The notes: generated by a model not told the origin, from the sequence alone. A stretch of DNA of 64,000 nucleotides from Bacteroidetes bacterium ADurb.Bin012 (GCA_002071415.1 MWFC01000004.1:1-64000); one strand, 5' to 3'. Shown: positions 36,400 through 44,963, numbered from the stretch's first letter. Numbers and translations are program-made.

Positions 36400-37797
36400 T
36401 CAAATATGAATGACTTCCCCATAGGCTGCTGCCATAGCTTCCATAAAGGCTTCCGACATGGTAGGATGAGGATGTACGCTGTCGATGATTTCTCTGCCAG
36501 TACTTTCGAGCTTTCTGGCTACAACGGCTTCGGCAATCACTTCAGTAACATTGTCGCCAATCATGTGAACGCCTAATATTTTGCCATATTTTGCTTCTAT
36601 GATTACTTTTACGAATCCATCACGATGACCAGCTGCGGTGGCTTTCCCAGAGGCCGAATAGGGGAACTTTCCTGTTTTGATCTCATATCCGGCTTCACGG
36701 GCTACTTTTTCTGTTATCCCTAACGAGGCTACTTCGGGCTGAGTGTATGTACAAGCTGGAATGTTTCCATAATTTAAAGGTGTAGGCTCATGGCCTGCAA
36801 TCTTCTCCACACAAATGATGCCTTCGTGTGATGCAACATGGGCTAATGCCGGGGTAGGAATAATATCTCCTATGGCATAGTAGCCTTCGACATTGGTACG
36901 GTAAAATTCATCCACCACTATTTTCCCTTTTTCTGTTCTAATTCCGGTTTCCTCTATGCCAATTCCTTCAATATTAGGTGCAATCCCTACTGCCGACAAT
37001 ACAATGTCAGTGTCGAGGGTTTCTTCGCCCTTTTTGGTGTTTATGGTTACGACGCAATGATGATCCTTCACTTCTACCTGTTCAACGGTCGATTCGGTCA
37101 TCACCTTGATACCTGCTTTCTTGAAATTACGTTCCAGCTGTTTTGAAACTTCTTCATCCTCTAATGGTACTACATTGGGCATGAACTCAACCAGAGTTAC
37201 TTTCGTGCCAATCGAGTTATAGAAAAAGGCAAACTCCGAACCTATTGCTCCTGATCCTATAATAACCATCGACTGAGGTTGAATAGGTAAAGTTAATGCT
37301 TCGCGATAGCCAATAATGAATTTGCCATCCTGACGAAGATTAGGAAGCTCACGCGAACGGGCACCTGTTGCTAAAATAATATGTCTTGCATTATAATTTT
37401 TTAATGTTCCATCTTCGGAAATCACCTCTACTTCATGCCCTGGATTTATTTTTCCGAAACCTTTTATGTGTTCGACTTTGTTTTTCCTAAAAAGGTATTG
37501 TATGCCATTGCTCATTGTAGCAGCAACCTCACGCGAACGTTTCACCATACCTTCGAAATCGAGCCTGGTACTGCCTTCTATTTTGATTCCGTAGTCCGAT
37601 GCCTGGGAAATGTAGTTATATACCTGAGCGCTTTTAATAAGTGCTTTCGTGGGAATGCATCCCCAGTTGAGACACACCCCTCCCAATTCTGCCTTTTCGA
37701 CTACTGCCGTTTTCAACCCTAACTGAGCCGCACGAATTCCAGCCACATAACCACCTGGCCCACTGCCTATTACTATTACGTCGTATTGACAATCCAT
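36400..37797 (-). CDS. lpdA: dihydrolipoyl dehydrogenase
   Basis: A 465-residue flavoprotein, the E3 component of 2-oxoacid dehydrogenase or glycine-cleavage complexes. FAD motif VIGSGPGGYVAGIRAAQ at the N-terminus; redox-active disulfide GGVCLNWGCIPTKAL (Cys 42 and Cys 47); NAD-binding VIIGSGAIGSEFA; second FAD motif YAIGDI; C-terminal catalytic HPHPTMSEAFMEA. Length and motifs are complete. No E1 or E2 gene is adjacent, so its partner complex cannot be named. A TAAATTTG element lies 40 bases upstream. Confidence 0.96.
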   Translation of the reverse strand: MDCQYDVIVIGSGPGGYVAGIRAAQLGLKTAVVEKAELGGVCLNWGCIPTKALIKSAQVYNYISQASDYGIKIEGSTRLDFEGMVKRSREVAATMSNGIQYLFRKNKVEHIKGFGKINPGHEVEVISEDGTLKNYNARHIILATGARSRELPNLRQDGKFIIGYREALTLPIQPQSMVIIGSGAIGSEFAFFYNSIGTKVTLVEFMPNVVPLEDEEVSKQLERNFKKAGIKVMTESTVEQVEVKDHHCVVTINTKKGEETLDTDIVLSAVGIAPNIEGIGIEETGIRTEKGKIVVDEFYRTNVEGYYAIGDIIPTPALAHVASHEGIICVEKIAGHEPTPLNYGNIPACTYTQPEVASLGITEKVAREAGYEIKTGKFPYSASGKATAAGHRDGFVKVIIEAKYGKILGVHMIGDNVTEVIAEAVVARKLESTGREIIDSVHPHPTMSEAFMEAMAAAYGEVIHI

Positions 37798-37836
37798 AAT
37801 ATGTTGATTTTATTTGAGATAGTTCGTTTTTTATTG

Positions 37837-37844
37837 CAAATTTA
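37837..37844 (-). promoter_or_regulatory. -7 element for lpdA
   Basis: The minus strand reads TAAATTTG, an exact TAnnTTTG match, 39 bases before the lpdA ATG. No -33 TTG is evident. Confidence 0.38.
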
Positions 37845-38291
37845 TATATCCTTGCGAAATTTCATCGGATGATTAAGCTATCTAGAATAAATGATATGTT
37901 TTAATATAACGATCTTTAAATAGATTTGGTTTGTAAATTTTTTTATTAGGGTGTGACTGCTCTGAGTTTTTATATTTTCAGCCAGAAAAGAAGAATACCA
38001 AAGCATCGTCATTGGCTGGAGATTTCTGAAATGCCGATAAAAACGAAGTGTAAATCATTTCAGTAGAATTCATAAAAACTGTGTAAAGGCTTATTTTCAG
38101 GCATTAAAGGAAATATTTGTAAATGAATATAATAGCCGAATGGAATAGAAAGAGAAATTTTGTAAATATAAAATATTCATTATCAATAAATTGTTTGGAA
38201 TGATCCATTCCCCCGAAAAAATGGGGATGAATTTCTAATGAATTAGTTTTCAGGCGTGTTTCGTAATATTTTGAAAATTATTAGCCGAATA

Positions 38292-38322
38292 TTGTGGGAT
38301 TCGTATAAAACCTCTAATTTTG
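38292..38322 (+). promoter_or_regulatory. promoter of tRNA-Glu (-33 TTG, 20-base spacer, -7 TAATTTTG)
   Basis: TTG at 38292-38294 is followed, after 20 bases, by TAATTTTG at 38315-38322. Both elements and the spacing match the Bacteroidota sigma-factor consensus. This is the best promoter in the window. The tRNA starts 33 bases further on. Confidence 0.6.
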
Positions 38323-38355
38323 CAGCCCGAAAAACAAGTAAGTTCTTTCATATAA

Positions 38356-38427
38356 GGCCCGTTCGTCTAGGGGTTAGGACGCAAGGTTTTCATCCTTGTA
38401 ACAGGGGTTCGATTCCCCTACGGGCTA
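38356..38427 (+). tRNA. tRNA-Glu (anticodon UUC)
   Basis: A complete cloverleaf. Acceptor GGCCCGT pairs with ACGGGCT (first pair G-U), D arm GTCTAGGGGTTAGGAC, anticodon stem CAAGG/CCTTG with loop TTTTCAT (anticodon TTC), and T arm AGGGG-TTCGATT-CCCCT. Discriminator A; CCA is not encoded. TTC reads GAA/GAG glutamate codons. Confidence 0.96.
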
Positions 38428-38514
38428 CAAAATGAAGGTGAAGAGAGAAATCTGAAATAATTGATGTTTTCTGTTGTCGATGCTTCAATGGTGTTGAGTG
38501 TTTTTGTTTTAATT

Positions 38515-38702
38515 TAGGTGAACGGAGAATGGTGGATAGTGATTGGTGAATGAGGACTGGGAGACGAAGAGACAAGGTGGTTGGTGGATAGTGGATGGTG
38601 ATTAGAATTTGGAATTTTGTAATTGTTAGTTGGATTTTGGAATTTGTTTGTAATTTGTAATTTGGAGTTTGATAGTTGTTTGTTGTCAGTTGTTTGAATA
38701 TC
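38515..38702 (+). repeat. dispersed intergenic repeat, copy 1 (GGTGGAT/GGTGATTAG/AATTTGGAATTT type)
   Basis: Low-complexity DNA built from words such as CAAGGTGG, TTGGTGGAT, GGTGATTAG, AATTTGGAATTT and GTTAGTTG. The reverse complement of 44964-45126 carries the same words in the same order (CAAGGTGG, TTGGTGGAT, GGTGATTAG, AATTTGAAATTT, GTTAGTTG). The two are therefore diverged copies of one family in opposite orientation. Translations of such tracts (NYQ..NYKLQ) are familiar spurious proteins in Bacteroidota. This copy fills most of the gap between the tRNA and gatD. Confidence 0.65.
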
Positions 38703-38730
38703 TTCATTCGAATTTATTCGAAGGGAATTT

Positions 38731-40116
38731 TTATTTATGCACTCTTTTTAAAAATTGCTCTATCTCGGGTACGCCACCTTGAAAAACAAGATAGCCATTA
38801 TAAGGTTCTCGTTCGGTAATTTCATCATTGATAGGAGTAAGCATAAGACGTTTTACTTCTTCGGGATCGTCGGTTTGACCTAAAACCCAGCTCAGTTTGA
38901 TGTAAGCAGTTTCGGGTAGCATATTGCCTGCTGGAATGATTCCTTTGGCCATCATATCGCGTCCAGTATCGTAAACGAACATGTGAACATAGCCCCATAT
39001 AGTTTGAACGGTCATAAACATGTGAATACCCAATTTATGTGCTCTTTCGATGGCGGGATAAAGTTCCTTGTTTACATGTCCCAGGCCAGTTCCTACAAAT
39101 ATAATTCCTTTATAGCCCATATCAATGATTCCGTTGAGTATGTCGGGATGCATGCCAGGGTAGTAATAGAGCATGGTAACCCTTTCGTCATAATAGGGTT
39201 TGATAATTACTTGGCGATCTTTTCTACGAGGATTATATTTTTTCTTGATGGGAGTGACGCCTTTACGTGTAACCATAGCTACGGGAGTGTCGCTAATCGT
39301 GCGGAAAGTGGAGCGGTAGCTCGAGTGCATTTTTCTAACTCTGGTTCCACGATGAAGTAAGCCATATTCATCGCTGGTAGGTCCAAACATACAAACTAGA
39401 ACTTCGGCTATGTCGCCATGGCCAGCGGCAGTCATGGCATGCATCAAGTTCAATGCGGCATCACTGCTTGGTCTGTCGGATGAACGCTGCGAACCAACCA
39501 AGATGATTGGTACAGGAGAATTCTGTACCATGAACGAAAGTGCGGCTCCTGTATGTGAAAGCGTGTCTGTGCCATGCCCTATCACAATGCCATCTACTCC
39601 TTTCTCGATTTCTTTTCCTATAGCTATAGCAAGCGCTTTGTATTGGGTAGGGCCCATATTCTCACTGAATACAGCAAAAAGCTTTTCGGTTTCGAGATTA
39701 CAAATGTCAGCTAATTCAGGCACAGCTCCGTAAAGTTCACCAGGCGTAAAAGCCGGTATAACCGCTCCAGTCCGATAATCGAGCCTTGATGCAATTGTAC
39801 CGCCAGTACCCAAAAGTTTTACCTTGGGGAGACCAGGTGTAAAAGGGAATTGCTTCTCGGGTATCTTGTAATTGGCTTTTTTATAACCTATCTCTTTCAT
39901 TTCGATAATGGTACGAACATCTATCCCAATATTGTAGCCGGTGGCTATCTTTATGACGATGTGTAAATCATCGTCGTTTTCTGCTCTGGGTAATACCGTA
40001 CCCTTGAAATCACCCCGACTGGTTTTTATTTCAGCCTGTCCCCATACTCTAACGTTGAATTGCTTCAATATTTCGAGTGCCCTGCCTTTATAGCCCTGAA
40101 AAATATCTTCACTCAT
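38731..40116 (-). CDS. gatD: Glu-tRNA(Gln) amidotransferase subunit D (archaeal type)
   Basis: A 461-residue GatD, the glutaminase/asparaginase-like subunit that supplies ammonia to convert Glu-tRNA(Gln) to Gln-tRNA(Gln). An N-terminal SH3-like domain (about residues 1-90, with the GRALEILKQFNVRVWGQAEI opening) precedes an L-asparaginase-like domain. That domain has LLGTGGTIASRLD (catalytic Thr, ~103-110), the second motif GHGTDTLSHTGAAL (~178-191) and GSQRSSDRPSSDAALN. The SH3-like extension separates it from ordinary asparaginases. GatDE is regarded as the archaeal form of this enzyme; bacteria normally use GatCAB. gatE is the next gene upstream on the same strand, 181 bases away. Confidence 0.94.
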   Translation of the reverse strand: MSEDIFQGYKGRALEILKQFNVRVWGQAEIKTSRGDFKGTVLPRAENDDDLHIVIKIATGYNIGIDVRTIIEMKEIGYKKANYKIPEKQFPFTPGLPKVKLLGTGGTIASRLDYRTGAVIPAFTPGELYGAVPELADICNLETEKLFAVFSENMGPTQYKALAIAIGKEIEKGVDGIVIGHGTDTLSHTGAALSFMVQNSPVPIILVGSQRSSDRPSSDAALNLMHAMTAAGHGDIAEVLVCMFGPTSDEYGLLHRGTRVRKMHSSYRSTFRTISDTPVAMVTRKGVTPIKKKYNPRRKDRQVIIKPYYDERVTMLYYYPGMHPDILNGIIDMGYKGIIFVGTGLGHVNKELYPAIERAHKLGIHMFMTVQTIWGYVHMFVYDTGRDMMAKGIIPAGNMLPETAYIKLSWVLGQTDDPEEVKRLMLTPINDEITEREPYNGYLVFQGGVPEIEQFLKRVHK

Positions 40117-40297
40117 TGTAAGTAATTAAATTTAGTTGATCCGATTATTATTGACAGCTTTTCCATTTTTCAATTATTTCAAAAAATAAAAAATCGAATA
40201 TTATTTTTTTTATTTCTAAATTAGCATTTTTAAACTGTTTATATATATCTTTAATAATCTTAGAATTTAGCAAAATACATGAATAGTTCTTCATGTT

Positions 40298-42340
40298 TTA
40301 CTCCTTTTCAGGCAATTGAACAACGGATTCGAGTAAATTTCTCAATTCAAACATGGAAATATTGCCCAAAGCAGTTTCCTGAAGTTGTCCCATGATCCAG
40401 TTAATTTTATTTTCAGGTTGAGGGTTGATGGCGATTTCGTCGAATTTTTTCGATAAGAAATTTATTTTGGAAAGGAGATCTTCTTTCGATACACGTTTAA
40501 ATTTAAGAATCGTAAGTACTGAGTCAAAATCCATTCCAGGGTGGTCGTAAACTTCGGGAAACATTTTTTGCGCCAGTCTCAAATCGAGATGATTATTCTT
40601 CAGGTATTCGAAGAGGTCGTAGATGCGGTCGAATTGGAATGTGGATGACGGACCCTTTTGTCCCTCGATATATTTGACGGTATGTCCCAGAAAACTTCCT
40701 GTAAACCGGGCTGGAACATCAAGCTCGGTATAGATGCGTTCGATGAGAGGATAAAGATTCTTCTTGAAGATGTAAGTAAATGTATCTTGAGGTACTTTCC
40801 ATTGAACCAATTGGTTATAACGAACCATGACTTCAGTGGGCAAATCTTTTTGAATTTCTTCTATATACTCATCGGTCAGAGGTATAGGTGCAGAATCGGT
40901 ATCGGGGTACATACGGTCGGCGCCGGGTAAAACGCGTTCAAATATAGTAGTACCGTCTTCGAAGGATTTCCGGGTTTCGGGTGGAACTCCGTCGAATGCC
41001 ATCCAACAGCGTTCTTCAATAGTTTCCAATGCGGTAGAGATATCATCTTCGGGCCCCCAAAAAACAATCTGAGCGTCATTTTCTTCAGCTTGCAATATCT
41101 GGCAGATTTTGCTCCAGTCTTCTTCATTAATTTCTGGTGTAAAGGACTCAGAATGCGTCATATTGGGCTTTTCTATGCAGGCAATTACCTTAAGTCGGTC
41201 AGAAATTTCGTTGGCAAAGCAATGCTCTGGTTGAGTGAAATGAGAAAGGATGCCGCGAAATTGAGAAAGGTTAACTGCAATAATCCGATAACGATTGTCG
41301 CGGGCCAAAATCAAGGCGGGCAAATCGAAATGGAAATCGAAAAAATTCAGACGTTTATAAGTCATTTTCCAGTTTTCCTTTTGGATACGAGATTGAAGTT
41401 TATCTCGAATGCGCAACAATGCCCATTGACGAAAAGATTCATTATGCGTTAATTCTGGAATCCAGCGGGTATGCGAAACACCTTTGATTTCTACACGATG
41501 ACCTCCTCTGCAGCTTACATTTACATCTTCACGTCCCGCGCCACTGCCCGTTCTTACATGTCCCGTGCTACGGTTGAGAAATCGAATATAATTGCAGGCC
41601 TCCATAACTTCATCGGGATTGGTGCAATCGGGATAGGTTACCGTTTCTATCAGGGGCATTCCCAAACGATCGGTTTTGAAAGTACGAAAATGGCCAATAT
41701 CGGAAATTTCACGGCAGGCGTCTTCTTCGACACTCAGTTGTATAAGCCTGATTTTCTTGTGACGTAAAGGAATTTCGCCTTCCACTCCCACAATGGCCGT
41801 GCGCTGAAATCCTGTGGGTATGGAACCATCGAGATATTGTTTTCGTGTAATATGTACCTCGCCAACGATATTTAATTTGGATAGAAGTGAAATTTCGATG
41901 GCAATTCTCAGAGCCTGACGGTTCATTGGGAAAGGAGGAGTATCGTCCACCTCATACGTACAGGCACTGTCATATTTGATTCGATAAATAATATTTTTTC
42001 GCGTTTTGAATTCCATTAAGGCAGTACCATCATATTCACCAAGTTCACTCAAGGTTGGCCGCATGTGCCGAATCACTTCGGCATCATAATCATCATCGGC
42101 ATGATAAAGGCCTGCCGGGCAATTGCAGAATAATTTTTTTTCGGTGAACAATTGTTGATGAACTTCGAGACCCGATTTGAATCCAATGCGATCGTAGTCT
42201 TCCTGAGTGGCTTGCTTACGGTTTACATAACCAACCTGTCGACGAGTTTCTTCATAATTGGCTTTTGCATCGATGGCTGAAAAAGTAAAATGCAGCGTAC
42301 TTTTGTTATTTTCTTGATTCTGAAAACGTTGTTTTGACAT
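40298..42340 (-). CDS. gatE: Glu-tRNA(Gln) amidotransferase subunit E (archaeal type)
   Basis: A 680-residue GatE, the kinase/amidotransferase subunit related to GatB that recognises tRNA(Gln). The cradle domain opens with GFKSGLEVHQQL (about residues 53-64) and LFCNCPAGLYH. It continues with YEVDDTPPFPMN, ITRKQYLDGSIPTGFQRT, EEDACREI and TGSGAGREDVNVSCRGGHRVEIKG (split here only for quoting). A GatE-specific AspRS-like insertion follows (~280-430), then the C-terminal helical/YqeY-like tail. About 50 residues precede the first conserved motif, longer than in archaeal enzymes as I recall them. The frame opens at a TTG (42364), but the ATG at 42340 is preferred. Confidence 0.94.
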   Translation of the reverse strand: MSKQRFQNQENNKSTLHFTFSAIDAKANYEETRRQVGYVNRKQATQEDYDRIGFKSGLEVHQQLFTEKKLFCNCPAGLYHADDDYDAEVIRHMRPTLSELGEYDGTALMEFKTRKNIIYRIKYDSACTYEVDDTPPFPMNRQALRIAIEISLLSKLNIVGEVHITRKQYLDGSIPTGFQRTAIVGVEGEIPLRHKKIRLIQLSVEEDACREISDIGHFRTFKTDRLGMPLIETVTYPDCTNPDEVMEACNYIRFLNRSTGHVRTGSGAGREDVNVSCRGGHRVEIKGVSHTRWIPELTHNESFRQWALLRIRDKLQSRIQKENWKMTYKRLNFFDFHFDLPALILARDNRYRIIAVNLSQFRGILSHFTQPEHCFANEISDRLKVIACIEKPNMTHSESFTPEINEEDWSKICQILQAEENDAQIVFWGPEDDISTALETIEERCWMAFDGVPPETRKSFEDGTTIFERVLPGADRMYPDTDSAPIPLTDEYIEEIQKDLPTEVMVRYNQLVQWKVPQDTFTYIFKKNLYPLIERIYTELDVPARFTGSFLGHTVKYIEGQKGPSSTFQFDRIYDLFEYLKNNHLDLRLAQKMFPEVYDHPGMDFDSVLTILKFKRVSKEDLLSKINFLSKKFDEIAINPQPENKINWIMGQLQETALGNISMFELRNLLESVVQLPEKE

Positions 42341-42499
42341 TAGAAAAGACGTTTGAGACTTCAAATGTAGGAATTCTCAATCTGACCACAAGGAATTCGC
42401 AATGAAAAGCATGAGAAGCCGATCGAAAACACTCACAGAAAATACATTATGAATTTCATTTCTTTTACCTTTTCCTCGAGATTTTTTTTGAGCTCTCCT

Positions 42500-42507
42500 T
42501 AATTTTG
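42500..42507 (+). promoter_or_regulatory. -7 element for the M50-like peptidase gene
   Basis: TAATTTTG matches TAnnTTTG exactly. The TTG of the longest open frame (42505) lies inside it, so that TTG cannot be the translation start. The ATG at 42526 fits a short leader. Confidence 0.45.
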
Positions 42508-42525
42508 CGTATAGAAAGTTCGATC

Positions 42526-43206
42526 ATGAGAAAAGAATCTTTCATTTTTTATGCAATGCTTTGCGCAGCCATCCTTCTCGCTCGTGTTCCCTGCATCGGA
42601 CCTTTTTTCAGAGTTATCAATAAGATGGTACACGAAACGGGTCATGCCCTGATAGTGCTTTTATTCAGTGGCAAAGTCTATAAGATCGAATTATTTGCAG
42701 ATTTATCGGGAACTACCGTCTCGAGCACAAAGAGTAGGTTTTCACGAATCATTGTGTCGCTGACAGGATATCTTTTTTCTGTTTTGATGGCATGGGTAAT
42801 GTTCTATTTATTGTATCATCAGCAGCAAAGGGCTGTAATCATACTTTTTACATCCATGAGTCTGTTTTGTTTGGTATTTTTTGTCAGGAATATTTATGGA
42901 GTAATCTGGTTACTCGCGTTTACTGTTCTTAATATGGCGGCCTTATATTTTCTGTCGTATGAGATGATTTACTGGATTGCATTCGTTTTTAGTGTACTTT
43001 TGTTGGGTGATGCCTTGGCCTCAGTGTTGTTTCTCCTCTGGCTCAGTATTCGAACGCCTCGTAAAAGCGGCGATGCCCACAGCCTGAGGCAGCTTACGGG
43101 AATTCACGAGGCAGTATGGGCTTTGATCTTTGTGGCATTCGCCTTGTGGATAACTTACGACATCATTATCAAATTTTTTCCTGCTTTTCCTTCATTGAAA
43201 GTATGA
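42526..43206 (+). CDS. M50-family (M50B-like) membrane metallopeptidase
   Basis: A 226-residue integral membrane protein with about six hydrophobic segments. The zinc motif HETGH (about residues 36-40, in MVHETGHALIVLLFSG) lies at the end of the first membrane segment, and GKVYKIELFADLSGTT follows. This is the layout of the small 'peptidase M50B-like' family related to site-2 proteases. A second metal ligand (the usual NxxPxxxxD) is not obvious, so activity is uncertain. The next gene overlaps the stop by four bases (ATGA), implying translational coupling. Divergent from gatE. Confidence 0.82.
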   Translation: MRKESFIFYAMLCAAILLARVPCIGPFFRVINKMVHETGHALIVLLFSGKVYKIELFADLSGTTVSSTKSRFSRIIVSLTGYLFSVLMAWVMFYLLYHQQQRAVIILFTSMSLFCLVFFVRNIYGVIWLLAFTVLNMAALYFLSYEMIYWIAFVFSVLLLGDALASVLFLLWLSIRTPRKSGDAHSLRQLTGIHEAVWALIFVAFALWITYDIIIKFFPAFPSLKV

Positions 43207-43406
43207 TACAGAAAATTCTTACCTTCATCATAGTTATTTCGGCAGTCTTTTGGGTGGTTTATCGTTTCTATAGATTTTCTAAACAAAATGTGGGCCCCTG
43301 TGGAGGTTGCATTTCAAAAAATTGCAGCTCATGCCCAGCCATTGATTTGAAAGCAGAAGCCGAACGCCGAAAGAACGCCAAATCGGAAAAATCTGCAGAA
43401 CGATAA
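43203..43406 (+). CDS. small Cys-rich membrane protein (FeoB-associated type)
   Basis: A 67-residue protein. It has one N-terminal transmembrane helix (ILTFIIVISAVFWVVYRFY), then a cysteine cluster VGPCGGCISKNCSSCPA and a charged Lys/Glu-rich tail. This is the architecture of the 'FeoB-associated Cys-rich membrane protein' family, but no feo gene is visible here. The ATG overlaps the preceding stop (ATGA), so it is probably co-translated with the M50-like peptidase. The frame can be read further upstream inside that gene, which is spurious. A role in metal or redox handling is only a guess from the cysteines. Confidence 0.75.
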   Translation: MIQKILTFIIVISAVFWVVYRFYRFSKQNVGPCGGCISKNCSSCPAIDLKAEAERRKNAKSEKSAER

Positions 43407-43610
43407 AATCGATCTTGCCAGAAATGCGCATAGCATCAAGGGAATTATGTCAATTTTTATGATGAAAATGCTCGCTGCTTGGCTTTTCGGCTCGAGAAAA
43501 AAGGAAGATCATCGAATGGTTCTGGCTTAGATGAAGATTTATTTCTATTGGAGAAAGTCTGTGAGCATTTAATCGCCGAACTGACCGAGGTACGTGAGAG
43601 TTATCTCTAA
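43402..43610 (+). pseudogene. frameshifted remnant of an HPt (histidine phosphotransfer) domain
   Basis: One frame reads DKIDLARNAHSIKGIMSIF, containing the HPt phospho-acceptor motif AHSIKG. A second frame then continues DENARCLAFRLEKKGRS and LDEDLFLLEKVCEHLIAELT up to a proper stop at 43610. Together they match the helical core of HPt domains ('AHslKG..g.lgae.la.laf.LE..gr....' then 'l...l..el..l...'). A single shift between the two blocks explains the break. It has no start of its own and overlaps the end of the Cys-rich gene by five bases. It is probably the C-terminus of a lost hybrid sensor kinase. Confidence 0.6.
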
Positions 43611-43619
43611 TTCTTAAGG

Positions 43620-44639
43620 TTATTTTTCACCAATTCGTTGAAGGGCTTCTACTGCCTTTTGAAAGTTGGGTTGAAGGTTTAGAGCCCTGTGATAATCGGA
43701 CGAAGCTTTGTTTTTAATGCCAAGTTGTTCATAGCAATATCCACGGTTTAGATATGCTGCAGCATTTTTCTCGTCGAGTTGAATCACGCGGTCGAACCAC
43801 GTAAGTGCCGTTTGAAAATCGAGTATATCAGCCATATAAATATAACCAAGGGCAAACATGGAAGGAGAATAGTTAGGATCGATGGCCAGAACCGATTGAT
43901 GGGCAGATAGAGCCTTATCGGTTTGTCCTGTATTTTGATAAAGCAGTGCGAGTAAATACATCGTATGAATATGGTTGGGTTTGATGCGCAGGGCATTTTT
44001 AAAAAATCCCTCAGCCATTTGGGGTTGTTTTTTCCCATAAAGAATTCCTAATTGCACATAGGCATCAAAAAAATCCTGATCTTGTTCTATGGCTTTCAAA
44101 TAATTTTTTATGGCGCTCAATGTATCTCCTTTTTCGGCAAACGCCCAGGCTGCCAGATAGTAAGCCTTTGGATTCAAGGCATTATGCGTAATAGCCTTAG
44201 CAGTAAGGGCGAATGTTTGATCGTAATCTTTCAGTACCAGATAGTTTCTGGCTAATCCTACCAAAGCATCATTGTATGTAGGATCGCGGTGAAGAGCCTT
44301 AGAATAATATTCTTCAGCCTGAATGGGTTTCCCAAGGTTAAGATACACATCACCCAACAAACTGTATAGTTTTGGATTCAGAGAATCTTTTTTCATCACT
44401 GCATGGAGGTCTTTAAGAGCTTCGCCATATCTTGCATTTTGTATGAACCAGTTAGCTCTTTCGTAATATGATTCTATATTTTGTGGATTTTTCTTCAAGC
44501 GTTCATTTAAACTTTTCAAAGCCATAGGGATTGTATCGGGCTGGTTATCCGATGCTTTCTCCTTTTTTTGTGTACATGAAATTGAAAAAAGGATTATTAT
44601 GGAAAGAAAAATTCCTGCAAGGCTTTTCGACGAATTCAT
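43620..44639 (-). CDS. TPR-repeat lipoprotein
   Basis: A 339-residue lipoprotein. The signal peptide ends with a lipobox (LFSISC, Cys 22). About eight tetratricopeptide repeats follow (residues ~40-335; for example NPKLYSLLGDVYLNLGKPIQAEEYYSKALHRDP and AAYLNRGYCYEQLGIKNKASSDYHRAL in shorter pieces). TPRs mediate protein-protein contacts, and a periplasmic or outer-membrane scaffold role is likely. It ends 10 bases from the HPt remnant on the other strand. No partner can be inferred from the neighbours. Confidence 0.9.
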   Translation of the reverse strand: MNSSKSLAGIFLSIIILFSISCTQKKEKASDNQPDTIPMALKSLNERLKKNPQNIESYYERANWFIQNARYGEALKDLHAVMKKDSLNPKLYSLLGDVYLNLGKPIQAEEYYSKALHRDPTYNDALVGLARNYLVLKDYDQTFALTAKAITHNALNPKAYYLAAWAFAEKGDTLSAIKNYLKAIEQDQDFFDAYVQLGILYGKKQPQMAEGFFKNALRIKPNHIHTMYLLALLYQNTGQTDKALSAHQSVLAIDPNYSPSMFALGYIYMADILDFQTALTWFDRVIQLDEKNAAAYLNRGYCYEQLGIKNKASSDYHRALNLQPNFQKAVEALQRIGEK

Positions 44640-44733
44640 AAAGGCAGAATGTGATTTGAACCAGCAAAATTAGAGTTTTTGTAACAGGTAATGAAAACAT
44701 CATTTGGTTATTATTCAATCAATGATGAGATTT

Positions 44734-44810
44734 GAAGGTAGGGAGATTTTGAGACTTGGGGACTGGGAGACGAGGGGAGGGGGAGATGGTGAGACGGGGA
44801 GACTTGGGGG
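44734..44810. repeat. purine-rich GGGAGAC/GAGGGG tract
   Basis: A 77-base stretch made almost only of G and A with the words GGGAGA, GGGGACTGGGAGACGAGGGG and GGTGAGACGGGGAGAC. Shorter relatives occur at about 38555-38580 (GACTGGGAGACGAAGAGAC) and on the minus strand near 7215-7260. Confidence 0.6.
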
Positions 44811-44832
44811 CCGCCAAAGTCGAAAGAACTAT

Positions 44833-44955
44833 ATTTTTTCTCGCTGATTGACGCAGATTTATATCGCTGATTCATGTTGATATTTTTCTGCGAGCATCTG
44901 CGAAGGCTTGTTTCTGCGATATCTGCGATAACATTTTTATTTTTCTCGCTGATCC
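44833..44955. repeat. CTGCGAT / CGCTGATT short-word repeat
   Basis: Repeated words TCGCTGATTGACGCAGATT, ATCGCTGATTC, TCTGCGAGCATCTGCGAAGG, TCTGCGATATCTGCGATAAC and CTCGCTGATCC. The unit is about 11-12 bases. It resembles degenerate intergenic repeats seen in several bacterial phyla. There is no coding potential. Confidence 0.6.
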
Positions 44956-44963
44956 ACCCTCTT

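Larger units (their letters stand above)
37798..38355. other. 558-base gap with the lpdA and tRNA promoters
   Basis: Strongly AT-rich, with many stops in all frames. It holds the lpdA -7 element at one end and the tRNA promoter at the other. I see no gene remnant in the middle. Confidence 0.5.

Noticed and set aside
38390-38707. Minus-strand open frame of 105 codons across the tRNA-Glu end and the repeat
   Set aside because: Its C-terminus (ARRGIEPLLQG) is the antisense translation of the tRNA, a classic false protein, and the rest is translated repeat (NYQ..NYKLQ).
38731-40116. Calling gatD a plain L-asparaginase
   Set aside because: The N-terminal SH3-like domain and the adjacent gatE show that it is the amidotransferase subunit.
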